From an uncultured Paracoccaceae bacterium (GTDB lineage: Bacteria > Pseudomonadota > Alphaproteobacteria > Rhodobacterales > Rhodobacteraceae), in NCBI GenBank assembly GCA_913061275.1, contig CAJXSR010000001.1, positions 1 to 64,000 on the forward strand: a stretch of DNA of 64,000 bases. The letters run 5' to 3'. Shown here piece after piece: positions 1-8,438 of this stretch. How positions within the stretch are numbered: the first letter of the stretch is position 1; each line of letters opens with the position of its first letter. Both the position numbers and the translations under genes were made by a program. The notes beneath the pieces are model-generated. The model was not told the DNA's origin. It made no database searches and worked only from the letters and a program-made list of their open reading frames with translations.

Positions 1-48
1 TCTACACAGAGTAGATCGTCGGCAGCGTCAGATGTGTATAAGAGACAG
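1..48 (+). other. Illumina Nextera adapter carried into the contig
   Basis: Positions 1-7 match the tail of the P5 primer, 8-15 read AGAGTAGA (the i5 index I know as S504), 16-29 are the read-1 Nextera linker, and 30-48 are the 19-bp Tn5 mosaic end. The order is exactly that of an i5 adapter. Genomic sequence can only start at position 49. This is vector/adapter contamination and marks an assembly end, not a transposon in the organism. Confidence 0.97.
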
Positions 49-297
49 TTATAGAAAGATTGGGTTTCGCCCTTTTCATAATGGGCATCGGCCCAGTCTG
101 TGCTGAAAATTGCAGCGCGGCTTCTAATTTCATTCCAAGATAATCTCATGGGTGCACTAGGGCATAAAAAACCCGTGCTGACAATTACGAAAGGCAAGTA
201 TCTGGCGTATTATAGCTGGCAGGCAGTGCCTGAATTTTGGTTAGATTTAGGGTCTAAAAAAATAGGATTATTGTATAAAAACAATATGTTAATATAG
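49..297. other. Unassigned stretch at contig end
   Basis: About 250 bases with no gene I can support. A GTG-started 65-codon frame at 100-297 lacks a clear ribosome binding site and resembles no family I know. Another plus frame starting at position 51 encodes a hydrophobic run ending in an AxA-like motif but stops after about 30 codons. It may be the end of a gene cut by the contig edge, or plain intergenic DNA. Confidence 0.4.
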
Positions 298-318
298 TGT
301 CCCAACTGGGACATTATG
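298..318 (+). repeat. Palindromic repeat, copy 1
   Basis: Positions 298-313 form a perfect palindrome of two 7-base arms (TGTCCCA / TGGGACA) around AC. Twenty bases, 299-318, recur exactly on the opposite strand at 37518-37537, and the A+T-rich flank before the palindrome (TTAA.TAT pattern) is also partly shared. Both copies lie in intergenic DNA beyond gene ends. It could be a dispersed palindromic element, a regulator's operator or a recombination site; the sequence does not decide. Confidence 0.6.
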
Positions 319-319
319 C

Positions 320-349
320 AAAAACGGCGCCAGCTAATGCTGACGCCGT
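320..349 (-). terminator. Rho-independent terminator of xsc
   Basis: Read on the minus strand, an 11-base stem with one mismatch (339-349 pairing with 324-334) closes a 4-base loop and is followed by five T (324-320). It lies about 25 bases past the xsc stop codon, so xsc transcription probably ends here and no pta gene follows in the same transcript. Confidence 0.8.
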
Positions 350-374
350 CTTTAAATCTATTTTATTTATACGC

Positions 375-2144
375 CTATTGTGACTGCATATCTTTCGGGT
401 CAATGCCAGCAACTTTAACAGGCACAGTCATCGCATCACGACGGAAAGGCTCGCCCAATTCCTGATTAATCATCGCCTCAATAAATGTTGTCTTACCCTC
501 GTTCATCTGCCTTTTCACTGCAGCATCCAAAGCATCCGTCAGCTCATCCATAGTATGAACCCGCACACCCATCAAACCACATGCATTAGCGATGCCCGAA
601 TAGTTTACATCATCATCCAATTCTGTTCCCACAAAATTATCAGAGTACCACAATGTTGTGTTGCGTTTTTCAGCACCCCACTGAAAGTTTCGGAAAATAA
701 CCATCGTAATCGCAGGCCATTCTGCACGACCACACGCGGTCATTTCATTCATCGAAATGCCAAAAGCACCGTCACCCGCAAACCCTACAACAGGCGTGTT
801 ACGGTTGCCGATTTTTGCGCCCAAAATAGAAGGGAAGCCGTAACCACATGGCCCAAACAGACCAGGTGCCAGATACTTGCGACCATCTTCGAATGAAGGG
901 TATGCGTTACCAATGGCACAGTTGTTGCCAATGTCAGACGAAATGATAGCATCTTTAGGCAAAGCCGATTGAATAGCACGCCAAGCTTTACGCGGGCTTA
1001 ACCAATCAGGTTTCGCATCACGCGCACGCTCATTCCAAGTTGTACCCGGATCATCTTGCTCATGATCCATAGAAGTCAGCTCTTGCGCCCAAGCGGATTT
1101 TGTTTTGGAAATCGTTGCTTTACGATCTGCACGACCCGCGTCCCCTGCAGCATCATCCAAACGATCAAGAATACCATTAGCGACTTTTTTAGCATCACCC
1201 ACGATACCAACAGTTACGGTTTTTGTCAGGCCAATACGATCAGGGTTAATATCGACCTGAATGATTTTCGCATCTTTGGGCCAATAATCTATACCGTAGC
1301 CTGGTAGGGTTGAAAACGGGTTTAATCGTGTACCCAATGCCAAAACAACATCAGCTTTTGCAATCAATTCCATTCCAGCTTTTGACCCATTGTAGCCCAA
1401 CGGGCCTGCAAATAACGGGTGTGATCCTGGGAAAGCATCATTGTGCTGATAGCCGCAACAAACAGGTGCATCTAAACGTTCAGCCAGTGCAATACTGTCA
1501 CCAATCGCCCCACCCAAAACAACGCCAGCGCCATTTAAGATTACTGGGAATTTTGCAGACGATAGCAATTCAGCCGCCGCTGTAATCGCATCTTCGCCGC
1601 CAGATGGACGTTCAAATTCAACGATCGCAGGCAGTTCAATGTCAATTATTTTTGTAAAGAAATCACGTGGTACATTAATTTGCGCAGGGGCTGATGCGCG
1701 TTTGGCTTGCAAAATCACTCGGTTCAAAACTTCGGCCATACGGCTTGGGTCACGGACTTCTTCTTGGTAGGCAACCATATCGGAAAATAGTGCCATTTGT
1801 TCAACTTCTTGAAACCCACCTTGGCCCATAGTCTTATTCGCAGCTTGCGGAGTTACCAATAGTAAAGGTGTATGGTTCCAATAGGCAGTTTTCACTGGTG
1901 TTACGAAATTTGTAATACCAGGGCCGTTTTGCGCGACCATCATAGACATTTTACCGTTAGAGCGTGAAAAACCGTCAGCCATCATGCCTGCGGTATATTC
2001 ATGTGCGCAATCCCAAAATGTAATGCCCGCTTGCGGAAACAAATCCGAGATCGGCATCATCGCAGAACCGATAATCCCAAACGCATTATCAATACCATGC
2101 ATTTGCAAAACTTTTACAAAGGCTTCTTCTGTGGTCATTTTCAT
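375..2144 (-). CDS. xsc: Sulfoacetaldehyde acetyltransferase
   Basis: Thiamine-diphosphate enzyme that splits sulfoacetaldehyde with phosphate into acetyl phosphate and sulfite, the desulfonation step of taurine, isethionate and related sulfonate breakdown in the cytoplasm. At 589 residues it has the family's usual length, with the N-terminal ThDP Glu (in CAHE, about residue 49), a central domain, and the GDG...N metal/ThDP motif around residues 457-486. The start MKMTTEE at 2144 is preferred over an upstream in-frame ATG at 2168 because a GGGAG ribosome site precedes it and known Xsc proteins begin this way. Its usual partners (tpa, pta, tau transporter and regulator) are not adjacent; serB lies upstream with a gap of about 100 bases, and a terminator follows. 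Identity is firm by sequence resemblance; the isolated context is unusual. Confidence 0.95.
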   Translation of the reverse strand: MKMTTEEAFVKVLQMHGIDNAFGIIGSAMMPISDLFPQAGITFWDCAHEYTAGMMADGFSRSNGKMSMMVAQNGPGITNFVTPVKTAYWNHTPLLLVTPQAANKTMGQGGFQEVEQMALFSDMVAYQEEVRDPSRMAEVLNRVILQAKRASAPAQINVPRDFFTKIIDIELPAIVEFERPSGGEDAITAAAELLSSAKFPVILNGAGVVLGGAIGDSIALAERLDAPVCCGYQHNDAFPGSHPLFAGPLGYNGSKAGMELIAKADVVLALGTRLNPFSTLPGYGIDYWPKDAKIIQVDINPDRIGLTKTVTVGIVGDAKKVANGILDRLDDAAGDAGRADRKATISKTKSAWAQELTSMDHEQDDPGTTWNERARDAKPDWLSPRKAWRAIQSALPKDAIISSDIGNNCAIGNAYPSFEDGRKYLAPGLFGPCGYGFPSILGAKIGNRNTPVVGFAGDGAFGISMNEMTACGRAEWPAITMVIFRNFQWGAEKRNTTLWYSDNFVGTELDDDVNYSGIANACGLMGVRVHTMDELTDALDAAVKRQMNEGKTTFIEAMINQELGEPFRRDAMTVPVKVAGIDPKDMQSQ

Positions 2145-2248
2145 TTCAGCTACTCCCAAGGGCCGCACTTCGCGGAATTACAATCTGACATGATCTAATG
2201 CAGCATACGGGGATGCGTCCAGAGAATTAGCGATAAATACTGGCGCTT

Positions 2249-3151
2249 CTAAGATTCCGAAACTGTCTTCGGAAAAACAAAATCGCTTTGCTTGTAGCCT
2301 TGTACATACAACAGCCCTGTCAAATCTGCAAAATTCAGACGCACATCACATTGTGCGGCCACGACAGGTTTGGCGTGCAATGCAACACCGCAACCTGCCA
2401 ATGCTAACATACCAAGGTCATTTGCACCGTCACCGACGGCAATAACATCATCCGCTGACAGGCCAAGTTTTGTAGTAATCTGGTTTAATGCATCAACCTT
2501 TGCTTCGCGGCCCAGAATTGGCATTTTAACCTTACCTGTTAAACTTCCATCTTTATGTAGCAACGTATTCGCACGGTTTTCGTCAAAGCCCAACTTCACT
2601 GCAATAGCTTGCGTAAAATCTGTAAACCCGCCCGAAACCAACGCCGCATATGCGCCGTTTGCCTTCATGGTTGCCAACAATTTTGCCCCCCCTGGCATCA
2701 GGTCAATACGCGTATCTAAAACGGTTTGAATTACTGCGCTATCCAACCCCTTCATCAACCCAACACGTTCAATCAAAGCTTCATCGAAATCCAATTCACC
2801 ATTCATTGCACGTGCCGTGATACCTGCCACATGCGCCCCGACACCTACCTCTATTGCCAGCTCGTCAATACATTCTTGTTGGATCATGGTGCTATCCATA
2901 TCTGCCAACAGAATTTTTTTGCGGCGGCCATTTACAGGTTGCACTACCAAATCAATTTCCTGTTTTTGCAAATCTTCCCAAAGCAACTCTATCTCTACAG
3001 GATGTCTGGCACTTGGAATAAATATATCACAAGCCGTGCTTTCACATAACCAGCTTACGTCTTGAACCCCAAGCTTTGTTGCTGTTTGTGCTGCTAAAAC
3101 AGGGGTTAAATTGGCCCGTTCAGGGTTAGCTATCAGTGTTACTACATACAT
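2249..3151 (-). CDS. serB: Phosphoserine phosphatase
   Basis: Hydrolyses phosphoserine to serine, the last step of the phosphorylated serine pathway. The 300-residue protein has an N-terminal ACT-like region (about 1-75) and a HAD phosphatase domain with DMDST (nucleophile Asp84, Asp86), SGG (about 173-175), a motif III lysine near 218 and GDGANDLGML (240-249). AGGAAG precedes the ATG. It is divergent from serC-serA across 166 bases, so the full serine pathway sits together and could share a control region. Confidence 0.96.
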   Translation of the reverse strand: MYVVTLIANPERANLTPVLAAQTATKLGVQDVSWLCESTACDIFIPSARHPVEIELLWEDLQKQEIDLVVQPVNGRRKKILLADMDSTMIQQECIDELAIEVGVGAHVAGITARAMNGELDFDEALIERVGLMKGLDSAVIQTVLDTRIDLMPGGAKLLATMKANGAYAALVSGGFTDFTQAIAVKLGFDENRANTLLHKDGSLTGKVKMPILGREAKVDALNQITTKLGLSADDVIAVGDGANDLGMLALAGCGVALHAKPVVAAQCDVRLNFADLTGLLYVQGYKQSDFVFPKTVSES

Positions 3152-3266
3152 TAAGGGGCTTCCTAGCGTAAATATTTAGGCCATTTACGACTGCATATCA
3201 TACATATGCGGCATCTTGACCAGCGTTTTTTGTTGCATCCGTTTCATCATATCCCTAAAGCGGCAA

Positions 3267-3308
3267 GTGGGACACCCTTCCCCAACGAAGGGCAATTATC
3301 TGTAAGGA
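3267..3308 (+). promoter_or_regulatory. serC leader: candidate serC RNA motif
   Basis: The short leader before serC holds a hairpin with six-base arms CCCTTC/GAAGGG (3275-3280 and 3287-3292) and a CCCAAC loop, starting 26 bases before the serC ribosome site AAGGA (3304-3308). A GTGGGA segment just before it (3267-3272) could pair with the loop-side C tract as an alternative fold. A conserved serC RNA motif is known from 5' leaders of serC in Alphaproteobacteria; placement fits, but I assign it from position and hairpin only and did not run a covariance model. Confidence 0.5.
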
Positions 3309-3317
3309 TACTATATA

Positions 3318-4481
3318 ATGATACTACAAAAACCGGGCATTCGCCCGAATAATCCCCAATTTTCATCTGGCCCCTGCACCAAACCGACCACATGGTCGTT
3401 GGATGCATTATCTGATGCTGCTTTAGGTCGTTCGCACCGTGCGGCTATTGGCAAAAATAAATTGCTGGCCGCCATTGAAACCACGCGCGAAGTTCTAGAC
3501 ATTCCTGCTGACTACAAGATCGGCATCGTTCCCGCATCTGACACAGGTGCTGTTGAAATGGCCCTTTGGTCACTTTTGGGCGCACGCGGCGTTGATATGC
3601 TTTCATGGGAAAGCTTTGGTGCCGGTTGGGTAACGGATGTTGTAAAACAGCTGAAGCTGGACAATGTGAACCATCATCAAGCAGATTACGGTCACTTACC
3701 TGATCTGGATGCGGTAAACTTTGACAATGACGTTGTGTTTACATGGAATGGCACCACATCAGGTGTAAAAGTTCCAAACGGTGATTTTATTCCTGCGGAT
3801 CGTGCTGGCCTTACAATTTGCGATGCAACCTCTGCCGCTTTTGCCCAAGACCTTGCATGGGACAAACTGGATGTGACCACATTTTCTTGGCAAAAAGTGC
3901 TGGGCGGCGAAGCGGCCCACGGAATGCTGGTGCTATCCCCTAGGGCAGTTGAGCGGTTGGAAAACTACACGCCTGCATGGCCCTTGCCGAAAATCTTTCG
4001 TCTGACCAAGGGCGGCAAATTAATCGAAGGTATTTTTAAAGGTGCCACCATCAACACACCGTCCATGCTGGCGGTTGAAGATTATCTGTTTGCATTGGAT
4101 TGGGCAAAATCCCAGGGCGGCAAAGACGGTTTGATCGCTAAGGCAGATGCAAACATGACAGTGCTGGCTGACTTTGTTGCAGCAAATGACTGGGTTGATT
4201 TTCTGGCCATAGATGTTGCCACACAATCAAACACATCCGTTTGTTTGAAAATAACCGATCCACGTGTGACTATTCTGGATGCTGATACTCAAGTTGTCTT
4301 TGCCAAAGGAATGGCCAAATTATTAGAAGTAGAAGCTGTTGCTTATGACATCGGTTCATACCGCGATGCTCCCGCAGGCCTGCGCATCTGGACAGGCGGC
4401 ACAGTAGAGCAGGCTGATCTAGAAGCTTTAATGCCTTGGTTGATCTGGGCGTTCGAAACCCAAATCGCAACTTTATCCTAA
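3318..4481 (+). CDS. serC: Phosphoserine aminotransferase
   Basis: PLP enzyme that transaminates 3-phosphohydroxypyruvate with glutamate to phosphoserine; also used for vitamin B6 synthesis in many bacteria. At 387 residues it belongs to the alphaproteobacterial/archaeal-type SerC rather than the E. coli type, with N-terminal PQFSSGP, the substrate-loop GRSHR (about 37-41) and the PLP lysine in SWQK (Lys193). AAGGA lies nine bases before the ATG. It is followed 54 bases later by serA, probably in one transcript. Confidence 0.95.
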   Translation: MILQKPGIRPNNPQFSSGPCTKPTTWSLDALSDAALGRSHRAAIGKNKLLAAIETTREVLDIPADYKIGIVPASDTGAVEMALWSLLGARGVDMLSWESFGAGWVTDVVKQLKLDNVNHHQADYGHLPDLDAVNFDNDVVFTWNGTTSGVKVPNGDFIPADRAGLTICDATSAAFAQDLAWDKLDVTTFSWQKVLGGEAAHGMLVLSPRAVERLENYTPAWPLPKIFRLTKGGKLIEGIFKGATINTPSMLAVEDYLFALDWAKSQGGKDGLIAKADANMTVLADFVAANDWVDFLAIDVATQSNTSVCLKITDPRVTILDADTQVVFAKGMAKLLEVEAVAYDIGSYRDAPAGLRIWTGGTVEQADLEALMPWLIWAFETQIATLS

Positions 4482-4535
4482 CATTATTGCTGGCCCCCAT
4501 ATGCCAGCTTCCCCATTTTTTAAAGGAGGCATAAA

Positions 4536-6125
4536 ATGCCTAAAGTACTTGTATCTGACAAACTATCTGAAACCGCCGTTCAAATTTTCCGTGACAATGG
4601 AATAGAGGTTGATTTTAAACCTGCCCTTGGCAAAGACAAAGACGCGCTATTGGCCAAAATTGGTGATTATGACGGTCTGGCCATTCGTTCTGCCACCAAG
4701 GTTACTGAAAAGTTATTGGCAGCGGCCACTAACCTGAAAGTAATCGGGCGTGCAGGCATTGGTGTGGATAATGTTGACCTAAAAGCAGCTAGTAAAAAGG
4801 GTGTGATTGTAATGAACACGCCTTTTGGCAACTCTATCACCACCGCTGAACACGCTATCGCGATGATGTTTGCCGTGGCGCGCCAAATTCCCGAAGCCAG
4901 CGCATCTACACATGCAGGCAAGTGGGAAAAATCAAGGTTCATGGGCGTTGAACTAACCAGCAAAACCCTAGGTTTGATAGGATCAGGCAATATCGGTTCT
5001 ATCGTTGCATCGCGTGCTTTAGGTCTAAAAATGAAGGTCGTTGCCTATGACCCTTACCTTTCAGAAGAACGCGCTAAGACCATGGGTGTGACAAAAGTAG
5101 AGTTGGACGAACTATTATCAAAGGCTGATTTCATCACTTTGCATGTTCCTAAAACTGACCAAACGGCAGGTATGATTTCCAAAGAAGTTATCGCCAAAAT
5201 GAAACCAGGTGTGCGCATTGTTAACTGTGCGCGTGGCGGTCTGGTTGATGAAGCGGCATTGGCCGAGGCGTTAAAATCTGGCCATGTTGCAGGGGCCGCG
5301 TTCGATGTATTCGAAACCGAACCCGCAACCGACAGCCCGTTGTTCAACCTGGCAAACGTGGTTGTTACCCCGCATTTGGGTGCAGCCACATCTGAGGCAC
5401 AAGAAAATGTAGCCATACAAGTGGCTGAACAACTGTCGGATTATCTGAATAATGGCGCGGTTTCTAATGCGATCAACATGCCTTCGATCACTGCAAAAGA
5501 AGCCCCAATTCTTGGGCCATTTGTGAAGCTTGCGGGCCACCTTGGTGCCTTTGCTGGCCAATTAACGAATGAGCCGATTGAAGCAATCAACATCACATAT
5601 GACGGTAAAGTTTCCGAAATGAACACTAAAGCATTAGGATCGGCTGCAATCGCAGGTGTGATGAAAGCCCAAAACCCAGATGTAAACATGGTGTCTGCCC
5701 CTGTGATTGCGACTGACCGTGGTATCAAAACCTCCAGCACAACACAGGATAAGTCGGGTGTGTTTGACAGTTATATCAAACTAACAGTTAAAACTGCCAA
5801 ACGAGAACGTACGATTGCCGGCACAGTTTTTTCTGATGGGAAACCGCGTTTTATCCAGATTAAAGGCATTAATATTGATGCCGAAATTGGAAATCATATG
5901 TTGTACACGACCAATACCGACGTTCCGGGTATTATCGGTACTTTGGGACAAATCCTAGGTGATAACGGTATGAATATCGCAAACTTTACACTTGGCAGAA
6001 GTGATATTGGCGCAGATGCAATAGCACTGCTTTATCTGGATCATGCGCCAAGCGAAACCGTACTTACCCAGCTAAAAGAAACGGGCATGTTTGCGTCAGT
6101 TCAACCGCTGGAATTTGCAGTTTAG
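4536..6125 (+). CDS. serA: D-3-phosphoglycerate dehydrogenase
   Basis: First enzyme of serine synthesis, oxidising 3-phosphoglycerate to phosphohydroxypyruvate with NAD+. The 529-residue long form has an NAD-binding GSGNIGS (about 149-155), the catalytic region NCARGGLVDE and HLGAAT, an intervening ASB domain and a C-terminal ACT domain (about 455-529), which in this family gives feedback control by serine. A strong AAAGGAGG site sits six bases before the ATG. Second gene of the serC-serA unit; a hairpin terminator follows. Confidence 0.97.
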   Translation: MPKVLVSDKLSETAVQIFRDNGIEVDFKPALGKDKDALLAKIGDYDGLAIRSATKVTEKLLAAATNLKVIGRAGIGVDNVDLKAASKKGVIVMNTPFGNSITTAEHAIAMMFAVARQIPEASASTHAGKWEKSRFMGVELTSKTLGLIGSGNIGSIVASRALGLKMKVVAYDPYLSEERAKTMGVTKVELDELLSKADFITLHVPKTDQTAGMISKEVIAKMKPGVRIVNCARGGLVDEAALAEALKSGHVAGAAFDVFETEPATDSPLFNLANVVVTPHLGAATSEAQENVAIQVAEQLSDYLNNGAVSNAINMPSITAKEAPILGPFVKLAGHLGAFAGQLTNEPIEAINITYDGKVSEMNTKALGSAAIAGVMKAQNPDVNMVSAPVIATDRGIKTSSTTQDKSGVFDSYIKLTVKTAKRERTIAGTVFSDGKPRFIQIKGINIDAEIGNHMLYTTNTDVPGIIGTLGQILGDNGMNIANFTLGRSDIGADAIALLYLDHAPSETVLTQLKETGMFASVQPLEFAV

Positions 6126-6132
6126 CTTTTTG

Positions 6133-6161
6133 TAGGGTGGTCTGAAAGGATCACCCTATTT
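6133..6161 (+). terminator. Terminator of serC-serA
   Basis: Ten-base stem with one G.T pair (6133-6142 with 6149-6158), a six-base loop and TTT after it, eight bases past the serA stop. The descending arm includes the stop codon of the convergent flavoprotein gene, so the same hairpin may serve transcripts from both sides, although on the minus strand it has a poor T tract. Confidence 0.75.
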
Positions 6162-7331
6162 TAGCATGCCCATAATTTTTCGCCTTAAATGCTGAAATGC
6201 TGTGCGCAAAAGATTTTTGAAATTAAACCTACTTCTAAGAAGGTCAGTTATTTCACTACTTTGCAGCTTGCTAATACGGTTAACAGATCGATCCCAATCC
6301 TTGGGGCCATATTTGGAAATGCGTTGATTTGCCCAATAGCCAATCTTGTAGTCTCGGCCATACTTTTTTGTGTAAGCAGTTTGGTAATCTTGTAACTTTT
6401 GTGGATTATTCTGTGCAATCGTACCGTTTAGTGCATCTGCCAAAAATCGCCCTTGTTCTATCGCTATACGAATGCCTTCACCTGCTATTGGTGTTGCACA
6501 GTTCGCGGAATCCCCTACCCGGATAACATTGCCGAAAACCACTTTGCCTTCAAATTCGATTGACGGCAGAATGCCTGAATTAATGGTGTAATCGTCAGGG
6601 ACTTCAACACCTAGCTTGCGTAGAAACCCACTTTCTAAAAGGGTTTGCATTACATCACGTGGGTTGTTTTCTGTATCAGGTTTAATCACACCAACACCCA
6701 ACCTTATCGTGTTATAATTGGTCGGGAAAACCCACCCATATCCAGATAATACAGGCGATCCAACGAATAGAATTGCGCGATTATCTGGGTAGTCCTTTTG
6801 CACAAACTCATATTCCGTACCCACGCCCAATCTTGCAGGTTTTTCAACAAGGCCTAACGCATTCAAGACGGCGCAATGCCAGCCAGAGGCATCTATAATA
6901 TATTTAGACCGTATGGATGCTTGCCCAATTTCACGGTTGCGGATTTCTGAAATATACTTTCCGTCAGATTGTTTAACTGTTGATATAAACTTTGAAGCCA
7001 ATAAAATTTGGCGATTATTCTTATCCGACAAAGATGCGAGATACTGGTATAATTTGGGTATATCCAGCACCACCATTTTATCAGATTTAATATTTATAGA
7101 GGCCCGTGCTGTATCAGAAAATACATCTAATTTATCAATGACCTGATAATATTCATCGGGAATTTTCAGGGCTTTCATATCAGCCAAAAAACTACCACCA
7201 CTTGTGCGAACAGGTTGCCCGATCTTTGCATCTTGGTGAACGATAATGCACTTAATGTCAGCAGCCAAATGTGATGCAACGGATAATCCTGCGGGGCCGC
7301 CACCCACAATCAGAACATCACAATCCTGCAT
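6156..7331 (-). CDS. Geranylgeranyl-reductase-like FAD oxidoreductase
   Basis: A 391-residue flavoprotein of the geranylgeranyl reductase / FAD monooxygenase superfamily. It has the FAD-binding GGGPAGLS near residues 10-17 and the second FAD motif VGDSANCATPIAGEGI around 270-285. Members reduce isoprenoid double bonds or act on quinone or lipid substrates; no photosynthesis or carotenoid gene is nearby, so the substrate is unknown. It lies five bases after the HAD phosphatase and is probably cotranscribed with it. GAGGTG precedes the ATG. Family assignment is firm, function is inference. Confidence 0.75.
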   Translation of the reverse strand: MQDCDVLIVGGGPAGLSVASHLAADIKCIIVHQDAKIGQPVRTSGGSFLADMKALKIPDEYYQVIDKLDVFSDTARASINIKSDKMVVLDIPKLYQYLASLSDKNNRQILLASKFISTVKQSDGKYISEIRNREIGQASIRSKYIIDASGWHCAVLNALGLVEKPARLGVGTEYEFVQKDYPDNRAILFVGSPVLSGYGWVFPTNYNTIRLGVGVIKPDTENNPRDVMQTLLESGFLRKLGVEVPDDYTINSGILPSIEFEGKVVFGNVIRVGDSANCATPIAGEGIRIAIEQGRFLADALNGTIAQNNPQKLQDYQTAYTKKYGRDYKIGYWANQRISKYGPKDWDRSVNRISKLQSSEITDLLRSRFNFKNLLRTAFQHLRRKIMGMLK

Positions 7332-7336
7332 TGTCG

Positions 7337-7993
7337 CTACACCTCTATACCCAATAAATCGAACGCAATTTCCGGCACCTCTTCTGGTGCGCCCGCAAGC
7401 ATATCCGCCTCTGCCATATGCAGCTCACCATGATCCGCATAACCCCAAACAGCACCGATATTTAAAATATCATTGTTCTTGGCGCCAAAAATATCCATGT
7501 GTCGGTCGCCAACCATAATACATTTTGACGGGTCTTCCCCCGTTTCATCCAATGCAAATTGCAACAGGGCAGTTTTATCGGCATTCGTGCCATCCAATTC
7601 TGAGCCAAACAAGCGTTCGACAGGTTCCAATAAACCAAAATATTCTGCGATTTGTTGCGCGTAAACTTGGGGCTTTGATGTTGCGATAAACAAGCGCGCC
7701 TCTACCAACAACAGCTCATCAAACATCGCACCTACCCCTTCGTATGGGGTTGCATCAAACATTGCCTCGGCAGTGTAAAAATCTCGGTACAAATCAACAG
7801 CCGCAGCAATATCGCCATTTTCGCCCATAAGATGTGAAAAAATATAAGGTAGCGGCATACCTATTAACCCGCGCAACTCATCCGCTGTTGGTTCTTCGCC
7901 GCCAAGCGAAATTATTGCGTGTTGAATAGATGCAATAATGCCCAGTTGGCTGTCTAGTAATGTACCATCAAGGTCAAAAAATATAGTCAGCAT
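7337..7993 (-). CDS. HAD-family phosphatase, phosphoglycolate-phosphatase-like
   Basis: Cytoplasmic HAD hydrolase of 218 residues with motif I FFDLDGTLLDS at the N-terminus, motif II ATSKP about mid-protein, a KTALL lysine, and motif IV VGDRHMDI. The helical cap lies between motifs I and II as in Gph/PGPase-type enzymes, but the exact substrate cannot be read. The ATG at 7993 is favoured over an in-frame TTG two codons earlier because AGGGA is placed nine bases before it. First gene of a two-gene unit with the flavoprotein. Confidence 0.8.
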   Translation of the reverse strand: MLTIFFDLDGTLLDSQLGIIASIQHAIISLGGEEPTADELRGLIGMPLPYIFSHLMGENGDIAAAVDLYRDFYTAEAMFDATPYEGVGAMFDELLLVEARLFIATSKPQVYAQQIAEYFGLLEPVERLFGSELDGTNADKTALLQFALDETGEDPSKCIMVGDRHMDIFGAKNNDILNIGAVWGYADHGELHMAEADMLAGAPEEVPEIAFDLLGIEV

Positions 7994-8041
7994 AGGCAAA
8001 AATCCCTGTAATATCTGTATGCAAAAATTGTTAGACCCGAC

Positions 8042-8374
8042 CTAATCAAAAAATGGCGTTAATTGATACACAACAACTGAATTTTCATCCAGTGCTTGCT
8101 GCATCAAGTCCCGCTCTTCTTGATTAATATCGTGGCCTTCTTCAAGACGTTCGCTCAAGGTGCCATACCCCGTCACATCTAACGGTGCTAAATCCGCGCG
8201 CTTCAACAATGCAACAGTTTCACGTACAGCTTCCGCTTCATCAACGCCGCTTGCAAAACACATCATAGCGCCGCCCGTTGCATTTTTAGGCAGGCCATCG
8301 CCATCATTGCGGCCAACCTGAACCAGCAAAGTAAAAACCTGTTGGGGTCGTTTTTGTTTTTTATCTTCAGCCAT
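8042..8374 (-). CDS. Conserved-looking small protein of unknown function
   Basis: A 110-residue acidic, soluble protein that I do not recognise. It begins with a Lys-rich MAEDKKQKRP segment, then a strand-like FTLLVQVGRNDGD and a tidy alternating pattern ending in VVYQLTPFFD, with no signal peptide or membrane segment. The ATG at 8374 is preferred over an adjoining TTG. It sits between dapD and the HAD/flavoprotein pair on the same strand, with a perfect inverted repeat in its upstream region. It may be a lineage-specific protein. Confidence 0.6.
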   Translation of the reverse strand: MAEDKKQKRPQQVFTLLVQVGRNDGDGLPKNATGGAMMCFASGVDEAEAVRETVALLKRADLAPLDVTGYGTLSERLEEGHDINQEERDLMQQALDENSVVVYQLTPFFD

Positions 8375-8438
8375 CAAGAACTAAACTTTTTAGAGTAGGG
8401 ATACATTCATAAGTAAACATTGGCATCCTATCATAATT

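Noticed and set aside
100-297. 65-codon GTG-started frame at the contig end
   Set aside because: No convincing ribosome site and no recognisable domain; it lies between adapter and terminator, so I treat it as unassigned.
298-313. Palindrome as a PpsR/CrtJ site
   Set aside because: That motif is TGT-N12-ACA; here the spacing is 10 bases, and no photosynthesis gene is near.
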